Shown here: positions 25,729 through 34,427 of the stretch, piece by piece
Numbering within the stretch: position 1 is the first letter of the stretch
Layout of the letters: each line of letters begins with the position of its first letter
Origin: Flavobacterium tiangeerense
GTDB lineage: Bacteria; Bacteroidota; Bacteroidia; Flavobacteriales; Flavobacteriaceae
NCBI RefSeq assembly: GCF_007830355.1
Contig: NZ_VLKO01000001.1
Span: forward strand, 62,001 to 126,000
Length of the DNA stretch: 64,000 bases
Direction of reading: 5' to 3'
Translations under genes and position numbers: made by a program
Notes under the pieces: model-generated
Told to the model about the DNA's origin: nothing
The model's database searches: none
What the model saw: the letters and a program-made list of their open reading frames with translations, nothing else

Positions 25729-28700
25729 TTACATTGTTTGCAAGTGTATTATTTTTGCCAAGATAATGTACAATGTTTCATCATCCTCAATTGGTAGTTT
25801 TATTTTTTTATCAGATTTTAATTTACTTATATTAGGAATTAGATTAATGTGTTTTTGAGTTTCTTTTGATTGTGCAAACCCACTGCCTAAGTTGATTTTA
25901 TAAGTGTCATTCTTACCATTAATTATAACGTAATTTCCTTCAATTTTTTCTATGTTCAGTTTTAAAATTGGCGCGACTTTCTCAATAATTTGTTTTCTGA
26001 TTTTTGCATTTGCATTGTCTGAAAACAGTCCTTTTTGATAATCAGTTCTATAAGATTCAAACTCTTGCCTGTTATCTGATAATTCTACATTATTTGCTAT
26101 ACTCGTAGCGGCGATAAAAAGATCAATATCTCTACAAATTTCAGATAAAGTAATTAAGGGAACCTTAGATAATTTTATTTTTTCAAAAGGCTGTGTTGGT
26201 TTATAATCGTTAATTTTGGTTGAATTGTCTTTGGTAAAATAAATTGACTTTGTAGGGATAGCAAAACTATATCTGTCATAATCGCATATTAGGTGAGCTG
26301 TAATATTCAATGATTTTAAATAGAGACGCGGCCAGTTTACTCCTTCATGAACATATGTAAAAATCCAGCCTGTATTATTTGCAATGGCCATAAGTTTTTG
26401 AACCTCTAGAAAATGATGGGCAAAACGCGGTGTTTCTAATAATTCTGATTCTGTTTTAGAGAAAGGATAATTCTCTCTAAATGCTTGCCTTTGAGTTTGA
26501 ACAATTTTACTTAGCCATAAGTAATTTTGCCACTGAATGATATTTTCTTCACTATTCGCGACTGGATGCCACAAACAAATCTCATCTTCGGAGTTCGAAG
26601 TAACTTCTTTATTATCGATATCTAATAACTGATTGTCTAGAACAATAAAGTCTTTATTTTGGGTTTTATTTGTCCAAATCAAGTTTTCAATATGAGGATA
26701 TATTAAATCATGGCTTTTAATATATTTATTCCAATCTGAAAAAATCCATACCCTATCATAAAGCCAATACGTTTTGATTCGTTTACTTAAATCGTTAAAA
26801 ATTGAATTGATGAGTTTGATTTCTGCATTGATTTCCTTTAATGTTTTGGCATGATCATTTGATATTTCGGTTGGAAGTTTTTTTAAACTATTCCCATCTT
26901 TATCCTCATAGTCTTTTAATGTTTTTTTCTTTTGATAACTTATAATTATCTTATAATCTCCTATTTCAAATGTTTTTTTTCCATCTTTAAAACCAAAAGA
27001 TGGAATTGACATATCTGCTAATAGTTGTTCTGGTATTGGCGAATTTTCTTTAAACTTATCTATGCTTTTTTCTAAGGCAACTACAAATTTATTATATTTT
27101 GTTTTGTTCCTCATGATGTTAAGCATACCAAAGGCTTCTTCCTTTTCAGTAGCAACCAAAGCTTCTAATGCTAAATTTCCAGTAATGGTAGATTTTGCAC
27201 CAACACCATAAATTTTAGAATAAGAATACTCTGTGATATTTTTTAGAATACTCAAAGACAAATCATTTGGCTCAATATAAGCACATGACCAAATTAAACC
27301 TTTTAAGGCATTCGCATAAACATCAAAAAACCACGACTCTTCTTTTAATGATAAATCAAATAATACTTGTAATTCTTTAAAGTATTTTTCAACTCCTAAT
27401 TTTTCTATTACCTTTCGTAGACTAGATAACCATGCAGAAGTAGGCTTTTTTCCTTTGGGACTTTGGCAGATAACATTCATTATTTCATACCATTGTTCTT
27501 TTGAATTCAATTCATCAATGTACTTAACTTTAAACCACTCCCAATTTATATCTGAAAGAAATAAATTATCAGATTCTTCACTTTTTGGTTTATTAACCTG
27601 AGAATTTTTTAATTCAGAAAAAGGAATAGTAGTTTGTGAAGAAAAAGCTGGGTGTAAATTTTTAGAATTTTTAATGCTTAATTCAAACTGTTGATAAGTG
27701 GCGTACTCATTATCAGTAAACCAATCATATATATTAGTATCACTTAAATATGTTTTCACGAAATTTTCATGTTCATATTTATTCATGAATACTAAAGAAA
27801 GTAAAACATATGGAATAGTATCCCAATGATAAGTGGCTTCAGCCAAAGGGACAGAAACTAATCTGTAGGGACTTCCAACTTCTGAAAGCAGATTGTTGCA
27901 ATCTTCTGCAAAAAATGAACTTCTAAAGATTATATCTTGACCTTTATAGTTGATTGTAAAAAGTTTATCATCATCATCATATAAGATTTCTTTATGTACT
28001 TTTTTCAAAGCTACAGGGATCAAAATATTCAAATCATCAATAAATTTCTTAATTAAGTCTAATGATTTTGATTTTTCATGATTAGTCAAGTTACTATATG
28101 AATCAATATGAAATATTTTGGTTTTATAATAGAAACCGCTATATTTTGATAAAGTAACTGCTTTATTAAAATCTCTTATTTGAACACTAGAAGACTTTTT
28201 TGGAATAAATAATTTTGTCATATAACTATCTGATGCTGCATTTTCATTTGATTTCTCTTCTGTTTTAGATGCGATTTCTCTCAAAAAATTCACTCCATCC
28301 AAATAGGGTTCCGTTTTTGTTCTTTTTAATAAAAGCATTTCATACTTCTGAACAATTAAATTGTAATAATCTAATTGTGATGATAAATTTTGTATCAACG
28401 GTGTAATTATATAATAAAAAATAAGATGAGAGTTTCTAATCTCGTTCTTTAATAGAGAACTGCGGTCTTCATTTTTTGATAATAAAAAGTCAATTTTTTC
28501 CTCTAACCAATGGGTTGTACAAACGAGATTATTCGTTAGTGAAAGCAGTAAAACCTTCCAGTATCTATCTTGTTCATATAAATATTCGTTTTTTATAAAA
28601 TAAATTATATGTTCTAAGATTCCTATTTCATTTCCTTTTGATTGATTTATTAATCTCTTAGCTTCTTCAAAATTTTCTATGTTTAGCTTTGCTCTTTTAT

Positions 28701-29490
28701 CTATTATTTTAAAGGAAAGAAAGTCTTTTAAAATTAAAAACATTTCTTTATTCAAGCTTGTTTTGTGTGAATGATTATGGTCTTGGATAGCCTTTTCAAA
28801 GGCTATTTCAATTGCTTCGTCATACGGGCTGATATTTATTGTTTCGGGTTCACTGTTAACACGTTCTTCGTTTTCGTCAGCTAAATAATTATATTTTAAA
28901 GTAGTAGATTTTAGTAATAAAAATAATAAATAAGGTTTCTCTTCAAATGTTTGTGCATTTACATATTCAAAAACAGCATTGAAATATAGAGCATCATCAT
29001 GAAATTTTAATTGAGCGAAATTGCAAGGTAAATAACTAATGTTTTGGTCTATTCGCGCATGAATTGCATGATAATAATTTGCAATTTGAGAACCTATATT
29101 TAATGGTCTGAATAAGTCAGGGTTTTGATGAGCTAAAGTTGCATGACTATGCCATAATGTAATATTACGATGAAAGTCATAAGGGGTATCTTTTAATTCA
29201 AAAAACCTTTTTAGCAATATGTTATTTGGATAATAATTAATTACATACATGAAAGCAAACTTCAAATAATACCCTTTACGGACCTCTTCAAAGTTATTTT
29301 CAAAATACTTGTTTTCATGCTCTAATGTTCTGAAAACCTTAATTAATGGCTCAAAAAAGGTTGTTTCAAAAGTTGTAATGTCAATTTTACTTTCATTAAA
29401 CCAATCAAAAAGTAAGTCATAAATGTCTTCTGAAATTTTATACTCTAATTTTGGATTCTCTAATTTAAAAATTTGCTCTAAAATGTTCAT
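25729..29490 (-). CDS. DUF4132 (MolR/YehI-like) giant protein
   Basis: A 1253-residue protein. The last ~450 residues match the DUF4132 region and the DUF7737-like tail as I recall them: TYWLYDRVWIFSDW, ICLWHPVANSEENIIQWQNYL, NYPFSKTESELL, then DIDLFIAATSIANNVEL and KLPIEDDETLYIILAKI. The first ~800 residues are helical, HEAT-like in look. E. coli YehI/MolR is a relative of unknown function whose operon neighbours include a MoxR ATPase and a vWA protein; this element carries such a pair 14 kb away. It starts 4 bases inside the 145-residue gene upstream, so the pair is co-translated. It is very large for a cassette gene. Confidence 0.72.
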   Translation of the reverse strand: MNILEQIFKLENPKLEYKISEDIYDLLFDWFNESKIDITTFETTFFEPLIKVFRTLEHENKYFENNFEEVRKGYYLKFAFMYVINYYPNNILLKRFFELKDTPYDFHRNITLWHSHATLAHQNPDLFRPLNIGSQIANYYHAIHARIDQNISYLPCNFAQLKFHDDALYFNAVFEYVNAQTFEEKPYLLFLLLKSTTLKYNYLADENEERVNSEPETINISPYDEAIEIAFEKAIQDHNHSHKTSLNKEMFLILKDFLSFKIIDKRAKLNIENFEEAKRLINQSKGNEIGILEHIIYFIKNEYLYEQDRYWKVLLLSLTNNLVCTTHWLEEKIDFLLSKNEDRSSLLKNEIRNSHLIFYYIITPLIQNLSSQLDYYNLIVQKYEMLLLKRTKTEPYLDGVNFLREIASKTEEKSNENAASDSYMTKLFIPKKSSSVQIRDFNKAVTLSKYSGFYYKTKIFHIDSYSNLTNHEKSKSLDLIKKFIDDLNILIPVALKKVHKEILYDDDDKLFTINYKGQDIIFRSSFFAEDCNNLLSEVGSPYRLVSVPLAEATYHWDTIPYVLLSLVFMNKYEHENFVKTYLSDTNIYDWFTDNEYATYQQFELSIKNSKNLHPAFSSQTTIPFSELKNSQVNKPKSEESDNLFLSDINWEWFKVKYIDELNSKEQWYEIMNVICQSPKGKKPTSAWLSSLRKVIEKLGVEKYFKELQVLFDLSLKEESWFFDVYANALKGLIWSCAYIEPNDLSLSILKNITEYSYSKIYGVGAKSTITGNLALEALVATEKEEAFGMLNIMRNKTKYNKFVVALEKSIDKFKENSPIPEQLLADMSIPSFGFKDGKKTFEIGDYKIIISYQKKKTLKDYEDKDGNSLKKLPTEISNDHAKTLKEINAEIKLINSIFNDLSKRIKTYWLYDRVWIFSDWNKYIKSHDLIYPHIENLIWTNKTQNKDFIVLDNQLLDIDNKEVTSNSEDEICLWHPVANSEENIIQWQNYLWLSKIVQTQRQAFRENYPFSKTESELLETPRFAHHFLEVQKLMAIANNTGWIFTYVHEGVNWPRLYLKSLNITAHLICDYDRYSFAIPTKSIYFTKDNSTKINDYKPTQPFEKIKLSKVPLITLSEICRDIDLFIAATSIANNVELSDNRQEFESYRTDYQKGLFSDNANAKIRKQIIEKVAPILKLNIEKIEGNYVIINGKNDTYKINLGSGFAQSKETQKHINLIPNISKLKSDKKIKLPIEDDETLYIILAKIIHLQTM

Positions 29491-29924
29491 AATGTTGTAA
29501 ATGTTATGCTATCCAATTTAGAATTATCAATAAAGGATATAACAGAATTAGGGTTAATAATAATAGGTTTTTCGATGTGTTCAATAATTATATTGTCTAT
29601 AATCACGATTATATTTCTAGATTGAATTTGACTCATTAATTTATAACTAAGATTTTCAAAATCATATTTTTCATCCCATTCTTGTAACTTTGAACATATA
29701 AGTTTTTTTATTTCTTCAGTTTCATTTTTGGGTATTTCGTTCAAATTAGCGTATCCAATTTCAGATAATAATGTTTCTATTTCGAAAATTTCTTTATATC
29801 CATGCTCGTGATTGTCAAATAATTCAAATAAAAGTTGAAATAATGATTCAAACTTATAGTTAAATAAATTTTTAAGATAATTCTTTTGGGTTCGACTAAG
29901 TTTTTGTACCTCTATTGATGCCAT
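29487..29924 (-). CDS. Hypothetical partner of the DUF4132 protein
   Basis: A 145-residue helical, acidic protein (MASIEVQKLSRTQKNYLKNLFNYKFESLFQLLFELF) that ends in a beta-rich stretch (NIIVIIDNIIIEHIEKPIIINPNSVISFIDNSKLDSITFTTL). I know no family for it. Its stop overlaps the start of the giant DUF4132 gene by 4 bases, which suggests the two products act together. It starts directly after hairpin R3. Confidence 0.55.
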   Translation of the reverse strand: MASIEVQKLSRTQKNYLKNLFNYKFESLFQLLFELFDNHEHGYKEIFEIETLLSEIGYANLNEIPKNETEEIKKLICSKLQEWDEKYDFENLSYKLMSQIQSRNIIVIIDNIIIEHIEKPIIINPNSVISFIDNSKLDSITFTTL

Positions 29925-29947
29925 GTTCTATTTGTGCCTTAAATTTT

Positions 29948-30083
29948 ACCCAACGTTATGCCACTCCAGCAGGTTTGGGACTGAATTAAGCCCTATTTTC
30001 GGAATTGCCAATCATCTCAAATACAAAACCATCTTTCCATTAAGCCCAATGCCTAAATCCATTATTGCGTGTGTTGGTGGCAG
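29948..30083. repeat. attC-like repeat R3
   Basis: Begins CCAACGTTATGCCACTCCAG, has ATACAAAACCATCTTTCC in the centre, and ends GCGTGTGTTGGTGGC. The outer CCAAC and GTTGG boxes are complementary. It lies between the stop at 30173 and the start at 29924. Confidence 0.75.
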
Positions 30084-30172
30084 TACTTTATTATAGTTGA
30101 TTATGATTTTTTAATAATTCAATTATATTTTCAGTAAAAGGTAATCGTATTATTTTTTTCCACTTTGTTAAT

Positions 30173-30583
30173 TTAGATTGATAGTTGGTTTTCCATATTA
30201 CTAATTAAAATTTCTTTTCTTCCAACATAAAAATTGTCAAAATATTCTGTTTTATCCAATGTCTTAGTAAGCCTGTTTGCTGTAGTTAACTGAACATCCA
30301 CAGATCTAATATTTGACCATTCTATAAAATGAGAGAAGAATAAACTACTCTTCTTTATTCCGTTTTCATCAATTATTACTACTTCAGAAAAATAATTTAT
30401 TAAAGATATCGTCAAAATGGCTCCTGATGCATATAAAAAAATTAACAAATTTCTCAATACTCCACTGTCCCCCAATCCAATTTTAAAGACGCAGTAGAAT
30501 ATGAAAAATATAAAAATTAAAGCTTTTCCTAAATTAAGAATATTTTTAATTGTCAAATTTCTAATTACAATATTTTTGTTCAT
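30173..30583 (-). CDS. Hypothetical membrane protein
   Basis: A 136-residue protein with two close hydrophobic helices at about residues 17-36 and 46-64, then a ~70-residue soluble beta-rich part (VVIIDENGIKKSSLFFSHFIEWSNIRSVDVQLTT). This resembles small membrane proteins with a PH-like domain such as STM3941/YcxB types, but it is cut short (ends ENQLSI) and may be a truncated member. It is a single-gene cassette between H5 and R3. Confidence 0.5.
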   Translation of the reverse strand: MNKNIVIRNLTIKNILNLGKALIFIFFIFYCVFKIGLGDSGVLRNLLIFLYASGAILTISLINYFSEVVIIDENGIKKSSLFFSHFIEWSNIRSVDVQLTTANRLTKTLDKTEYFDNFYVGRKEILISNMENQLSI

Positions 30584-30639
30584 TCTTGTTTGAAAATTAT
30601 ATTTTGAATTTAAAGTTATTGTTCAGTGCAAGTTCGGAA

Positions 30640-30777
30640 GTATTGCCACCAATGTTTTGATGCTTTGAGATGGCTGGAAATAGATAACCGCTTAATTTGC
30701 GGCTTAACAAAAACTTGATGCAAGACGTTAATTCAACTTAATTCCAGCTATATCAAAACAGCTGTTAGTGGCTGCCC
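30640..30777. repeat. attC-like hairpin H5
   Basis: Arms GCCACCAATGTTTTGAT and ATCAAAACAGCTGTTAGTGGC at the two ends, with an inner GGCTGGAAAT/ATTCCAGC pair and CCGCTTAATTTGCGG near the centre. It starts one base after the stop of the WD40 gene. Confidence 0.6.
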
Positions 30778-31740
30778 TTATTCTATAGCTAATATTCTTT
30801 CTGCTTTATTATTCCATAGTATTATATTTTCCTCCATACTTGAAGTAATAATTCTATCTCCTTGTTTATTCCAAGAAATACCCCATAAATAGTCTTTAGA
30901 GTAACCTTCTGAAATAAGGTTTCCTTTGATGTCCCAAATCCTCAGTGCGTCACTTGCTGTTGCTAAGCTGTTTCCTTTTGGATTCCAAACCAAATTCCTA
31001 TATTCACCTTTACTTATATCTATAGACTTTAACAGTTTGCCATTTTCATCCCAATATTGAAGTAAAGATTTATCTTTCTCGTCCCCATAATCTCCTGTTA
31101 CAAAAAAAGAACCCGAATTGTGCCATGCGACACTCAATATCATAATTTCTTCTTTTCTATGTTTTATTGAATTTAACAGGTTTCCATTAATGTCAAATAA
31201 ACGTATTTTATCTGAAACGGTTATGAGAATGTCTTTTTTTGGATGCCAATCAATGGCAGTTATGGTCTTTGTATTTTCATTATTGAATTTTCTAATTAAA
31301 TCACCTTTAATATTAAAAATAAGTATTTCCCCGTCATTGTCTGTAACTGCTAAATATTCACCTGTATAATTCCAATCAATTCCTCTTGCACCATCTAGTG
31401 ATACAGCATTTAGCTCAATTTTTTCATTAGTTTCTATATTAATAATACTTGATCTGTCACCTGACATTTGTGTAGCTACAGCAATTATATTTTTTGTAGG
31501 ATGCCATTTTATGCGTGTAATTGTATTTTTAATAGGAAGAGATTTGTATAGTCTTAGATTACTTGAATTATAAATTTTCAAAGTATCCACATTTCCTCCA
31601 ATTGCAATGTATTTTCCATTGGGACTCCAATCTGTTGTCCAAAGTATTTCCTTTGTTACAGCATTTTGAGCAAATGTCTGATTGCAGAAAATAATAATCA
31701 AAAAATTTAGAAGAGTTACTATTTTAATTCGGATTTTCAT
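30778..31740 (-). CDS. Secreted WD40 repeat protein
   Basis: A 320-residue protein from ATG 31740 with a signal peptide (MKIRIKIVTLLNFLIIIFCNQTFAQ) and then about six WD40-like blades, each with a W-xP/S-x-G or WHP core (WSPNGKYIAIGG, WHPTKNIIAVAT, WNYTGEYLAVTD, WHPKKDILITVS, WNPKGNSLATAS, WNKQGDRIITSS). A beta-propeller of this type in the periplasm normally binds other proteins. The frame is open to 31770, but the added residues would lie in the preceding hairpin. Its role is unknown; an anti-toxin cassette is one option. Confidence 0.75.
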   Translation of the reverse strand: MKIRIKIVTLLNFLIIIFCNQTFAQNAVTKEILWTTDWSPNGKYIAIGGNVDTLKIYNSSNLRLYKSLPIKNTITRIKWHPTKNIIAVATQMSGDRSSIINIETNEKIELNAVSLDGARGIDWNYTGEYLAVTDNDGEILIFNIKGDLIRKFNNENTKTITAIDWHPKKDILITVSDKIRLFDINGNLLNSIKHRKEEIMILSVAWHNSGSFFVTGDYGDEKDKSLLQYWDENGKLLKSIDISKGEYRNLVWNPKGNSLATASDALRIWDIKGNLISEGYSKDYLWGISWNKQGDRIITSSMEENIILWNNKAERILAIE

Positions 31741-31759
31741 TTTGTAGTTTTTTTTTATG

Positions 31760-31900
31760 GTTGCCACCAACGTTCCGGTACTACAGCGGGTTTGGGACTA
31801 AAGTAAGATTTGTTTTTCGGATTTGCCAAATCATACCAAATACAAAACCAACTTTCCATTAAGCCAATTGCCCAAATCCGTTGTAGCGTGTGTTGTGCGT
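31760..31900. repeat. attC-like repeat R4
   Basis: GCCACCAACGTTCCGG at the left and TTGTAGCGTGTGTTGTGCG at the right; inner stem CTACAGCGGGTTTGGG with CCCAAATCCGTTGTAG. It begins 3 bases after the stop at 31904 and ends 19 bases before the WD40 start. Confidence 0.78.
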
Positions 31901-31903
31901 TCG

Positions 31904-32443
31904 TTATTTTTCTTTAGTAAAAGGCCAAATATAAATTTCTTTTAAGTCAATTTTTTTTTCTAGTTTTTTATTCATCTGATAAAACTCTATATCTTTATAA
32001 TAATTGCCATATAAAAATTCCATTTTTTTTGGATAAGAATTTAAATCCGTCAATATTTCGGAATTTTTCTCTTTCGTTGTACCTTCTAGATAAAATACTT
32101 CAATTTTTGTTCTATCAAAAAAATTTCTACAGAATGATTTTACTCGGTCTTTTTGCACTTTAGGATATCTAATTACCAAATTCACAAGATCTTCATCTCC
32201 TATGTCTAACAAAATAAAAGTGTCAAGGCGTAAATCAGAAAAATAAACTTTTGTATTTTCATTAAAACCAATTTTTCCGTCTGAATAATACGATTTATGT
32301 ATTTCACAAATATCAATTTTGATATTTAGTTCTTTTCGTAATTTTTCAAAGTCATTATTCTCGAAAATTCTTTCATCATCTTCACTATAGAATTCGACAA
32401 AAGAGTTCATTTCAACAATCATATTTATTTCAGAAAATTCCAT
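31904..32443 (-). CDS. Hypothetical protein, first gene of the cassette array
   Basis: A 179-residue acidic protein (MEFSEINMIVEMNSFVEFYSEDDERIFENNDFEKL) with no motif I know. I start it at the ATG near 32443; the frame continues to a GTG at 32473. It is followed within 3 bases by hairpin R4. As the most 5' gene of the minus-strand array, it may be the one read from the array's promoter. Upstream 32444-32902 is gene-free. Confidence 0.5.
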   Translation of the reverse strand: MEFSEINMIVEMNSFVEFYSEDDERIFENNDFEKLRKELNIKIDICEIHKSYYSDGKIGFNENTKVYFSDLRLDTFILLDIGDEDLVNLVIRYPKVQKDRVKSFCRNFFDRTKIEVFYLEGTTKEKNSEILTDLNSYPKKMEFLYGNYYKDIEFYQMNKKLEKKIDLKEIYIWPFTKEK

Positions 32444-32473
32444 TTTTCTCTCATTTTCGTTATAATGACGCAC

Positions 32474-32902
32474 AACTTGTATATATGCGAAATAAACTTC
32501 GTGTATACACCCAAATTAAGATGAATTAACAAAGGTTTATTTAGCTTTATCGCTTTTCAAATATATAACTTTTATTACATTATTGTAATTTAATGGAGAT
32601 GATTTCCTTAATTTTTGTGCTAAAATGGGACAGTTTTCTTGATTCATCTTCCACTAGCGGTTGAGTGATTTTAGTTTTATTTATCTGTTTTGTTATTTGT
32701 TGTAAAATGTTGTTCATCATCCTTATTATCCTGATAAACAACTATTTTAATCTAGCTTGTCATTCCTTTTTTTTCTTCGTATTGAGTAGTATAGTGATAG
32801 TTCTAAAAAAAATATTCGTTGAATGAGTTTCGTAAAGGGAAGTCAAACATTTTCTTTTACCATTGCTTAATGTAAATATTTAAATGCAATTGTAATGAAT
32901 TC
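32474..32902. other. Gene-free stretch before the cassette array
   Basis: About 430 AT-rich bases with no credible gene. By position it could hold a promoter for the minus-strand cassette array, but I cannot pick out a convincing -33/-7 pair on that strand. Confidence 0.4.
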
Positions 32903-34282
32903 TTATTCATTTTCGTTCTGTTTAAACAGCACTTTACTGGGATATTTTTCTGCATACGTAAGAATTAAATCGACACTATATTGGTTGCTTTTGTAAGGAG
33001 TGACATGATTTTTTATCTCAGAGAGATCCGTAAATCCTATATCCGAAGTGATATATCCCATCCCATAGAAGTGCCCTTTTTCAACCCAAATGCAACTGCG
33101 TTCTTCGGCAGATCTGCCTTTGTCTATGATGGCAAAGCTGGGTCTGTTTTTTACTAAAAAGTCAATAGCGTTTTCGACTTGTTCGTTGTGAAGTTCCACT
33201 TCGGGTAAATCGCTTCGGTCTGGTTGTGGAGTAAATTCTCCGTGGTCGTCCATGCCGTAATTGCAAAATCGGTTATCAATGCCAAATTGTTTGGCTAGAC
33301 CTTGCAATACATTGATGCCTTTGTATAGACTATTAAAAGATTCTATACTCGCTTGAAATTTACCTAATTTGCCAATGGCTAAATACCTATAGCCGCTGCG
33401 GGCTTCATACTCATACAATCCATATTTAGAGTCAAAACGTTTGAGTGCTCTGTTGTAGGCGGGCCACAACTTCTTGATTTCATTACATTCGAGCAATAGT
33501 GCCATCAATTCTGTGGCACAAACTTCAAATGAAATGGCGTGAATGTCCCGCAAGAAATTTTGTCTTTGAGGTGTGATATTATGGCCACTGAAATGCGAGG
33601 CTACCCTTTTTTTTAAATTGATTGCCTTACCTATATAAATGACTTTTCTTGTCTGATCGTAAAAATAATAGACTCCTGCTTTATCGGGTAACTGCTCAAA
33701 GTCAGCAGGCGGTAAGTTGGGGGGTAAACGCTGATCTTGAGAAGTCTTTTTTATCATTTTTTCGATTACCCCTTCCACATCCCATTCCAGTAAACGGGAA
33801 AATAAAATTGCGGTAGCATCTGCATCACCACCAGCACGGTGCTGGTTGGTCAAAGGTATGTCTAACGAATTGCAAAGTCTGCCCAAACTGTACGAGGCCA
33901 GTCCCGACTTAATCTTTCTGGCTGCTCGAACGGTACATAATTTTGGCGCAGTCCATTTGAAACCGCTGGCTTCGAGTTGGTGGCGTACAAAGGAGTAATC
34001 AAAGTTTACATTATGGGCCACGAAAACGCGTCCGGAAAGCATTTCTAAAACCTTTTCAGAAATGTCATCAAAAATAGGTGCGTCCCGAACCATTTCATTG
34101 TTAATGCCGGTTAGTGAAAAAATGGCTAGTGGAATTTCTTTTTCTGGATTGACAAGCGTTTCCCAACGGTCGATGATACTAGTTCCGTTATGGATAATTA
34201 TGGCAATTTCTGTAATGCGGCTGCCACTGGCATTCCCGCCTGTGGTTTCTATGTCTACTATTGCGTATTCCTGATTTTTCAT
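32903..34282 (-). CDS. DEDDh exonuclease fused to GIY-YIG nuclease
   Basis: A 459-residue two-nuclease protein. The N-terminal domain (1-170) is a DnaQ-type 3'-5' exonuclease with AIVDIETTGG, FVAHNVNFDYSF and HRAGGDADATA. The next domain (about 195-280) is GIY-YIG as in UvrC and Cho (KAGVYYFYDQTRKVIYIGKAINLKKRVASHF). This fusion is a known DNA polymerase III epsilon-like/UvrC-like family in Bacteroidetes and Actinobacteria. It is 145 bases downstream of dnaE on the same strand and could serve proofreading or nucleotide excision beside it. Confidence 0.9.
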   Translation of the reverse strand: MKNQEYAIVDIETTGGNASGSRITEIAIIIHNGTSIIDRWETLVNPEKEIPLAIFSLTGINNEMVRDAPIFDDISEKVLEMLSGRVFVAHNVNFDYSFVRHQLEASGFKWTAPKLCTVRAARKIKSGLASYSLGRLCNSLDIPLTNQHRAGGDADATAILFSRLLEWDVEGVIEKMIKKTSQDQRLPPNLPPADFEQLPDKAGVYYFYDQTRKVIYIGKAINLKKRVASHFSGHNITPQRQNFLRDIHAISFEVCATELMALLLECNEIKKLWPAYNRALKRFDSKYGLYEYEARSGYRYLAIGKLGKFQASIESFNSLYKGINVLQGLAKQFGIDNRFCNYGMDDHGEFTPQPDRSDLPEVELHNEQVENAIDFLVKNRPSFAIIDKGRSAEERSCIWVEKGHFYGMGYITSDIGFTDLSEIKNHVTPYKSNQYSVDLILTYAEKYPSKVLFKQNENE

Positions 34283-34427
34283 GTGCTTTTTATAATTACT
34301 CTTCTTTGTGTTACTACAAAAGAAGCAAAAAGTATTCCCGAGTTTTTATTGTCTTTTTTGGGTATTGATGAATCTTCGATTTCAAGGCAGGCAAATCAAA
34401 AGCTTGAAAATATTTTAATATTTTTTG

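Noticed and set aside
31741..31770. An upstream GTG start for the WD40 protein
   Set aside because: It would put ten residues before a clear signal peptide and lie in the border of hairpin R4; ATG 31740 is better.
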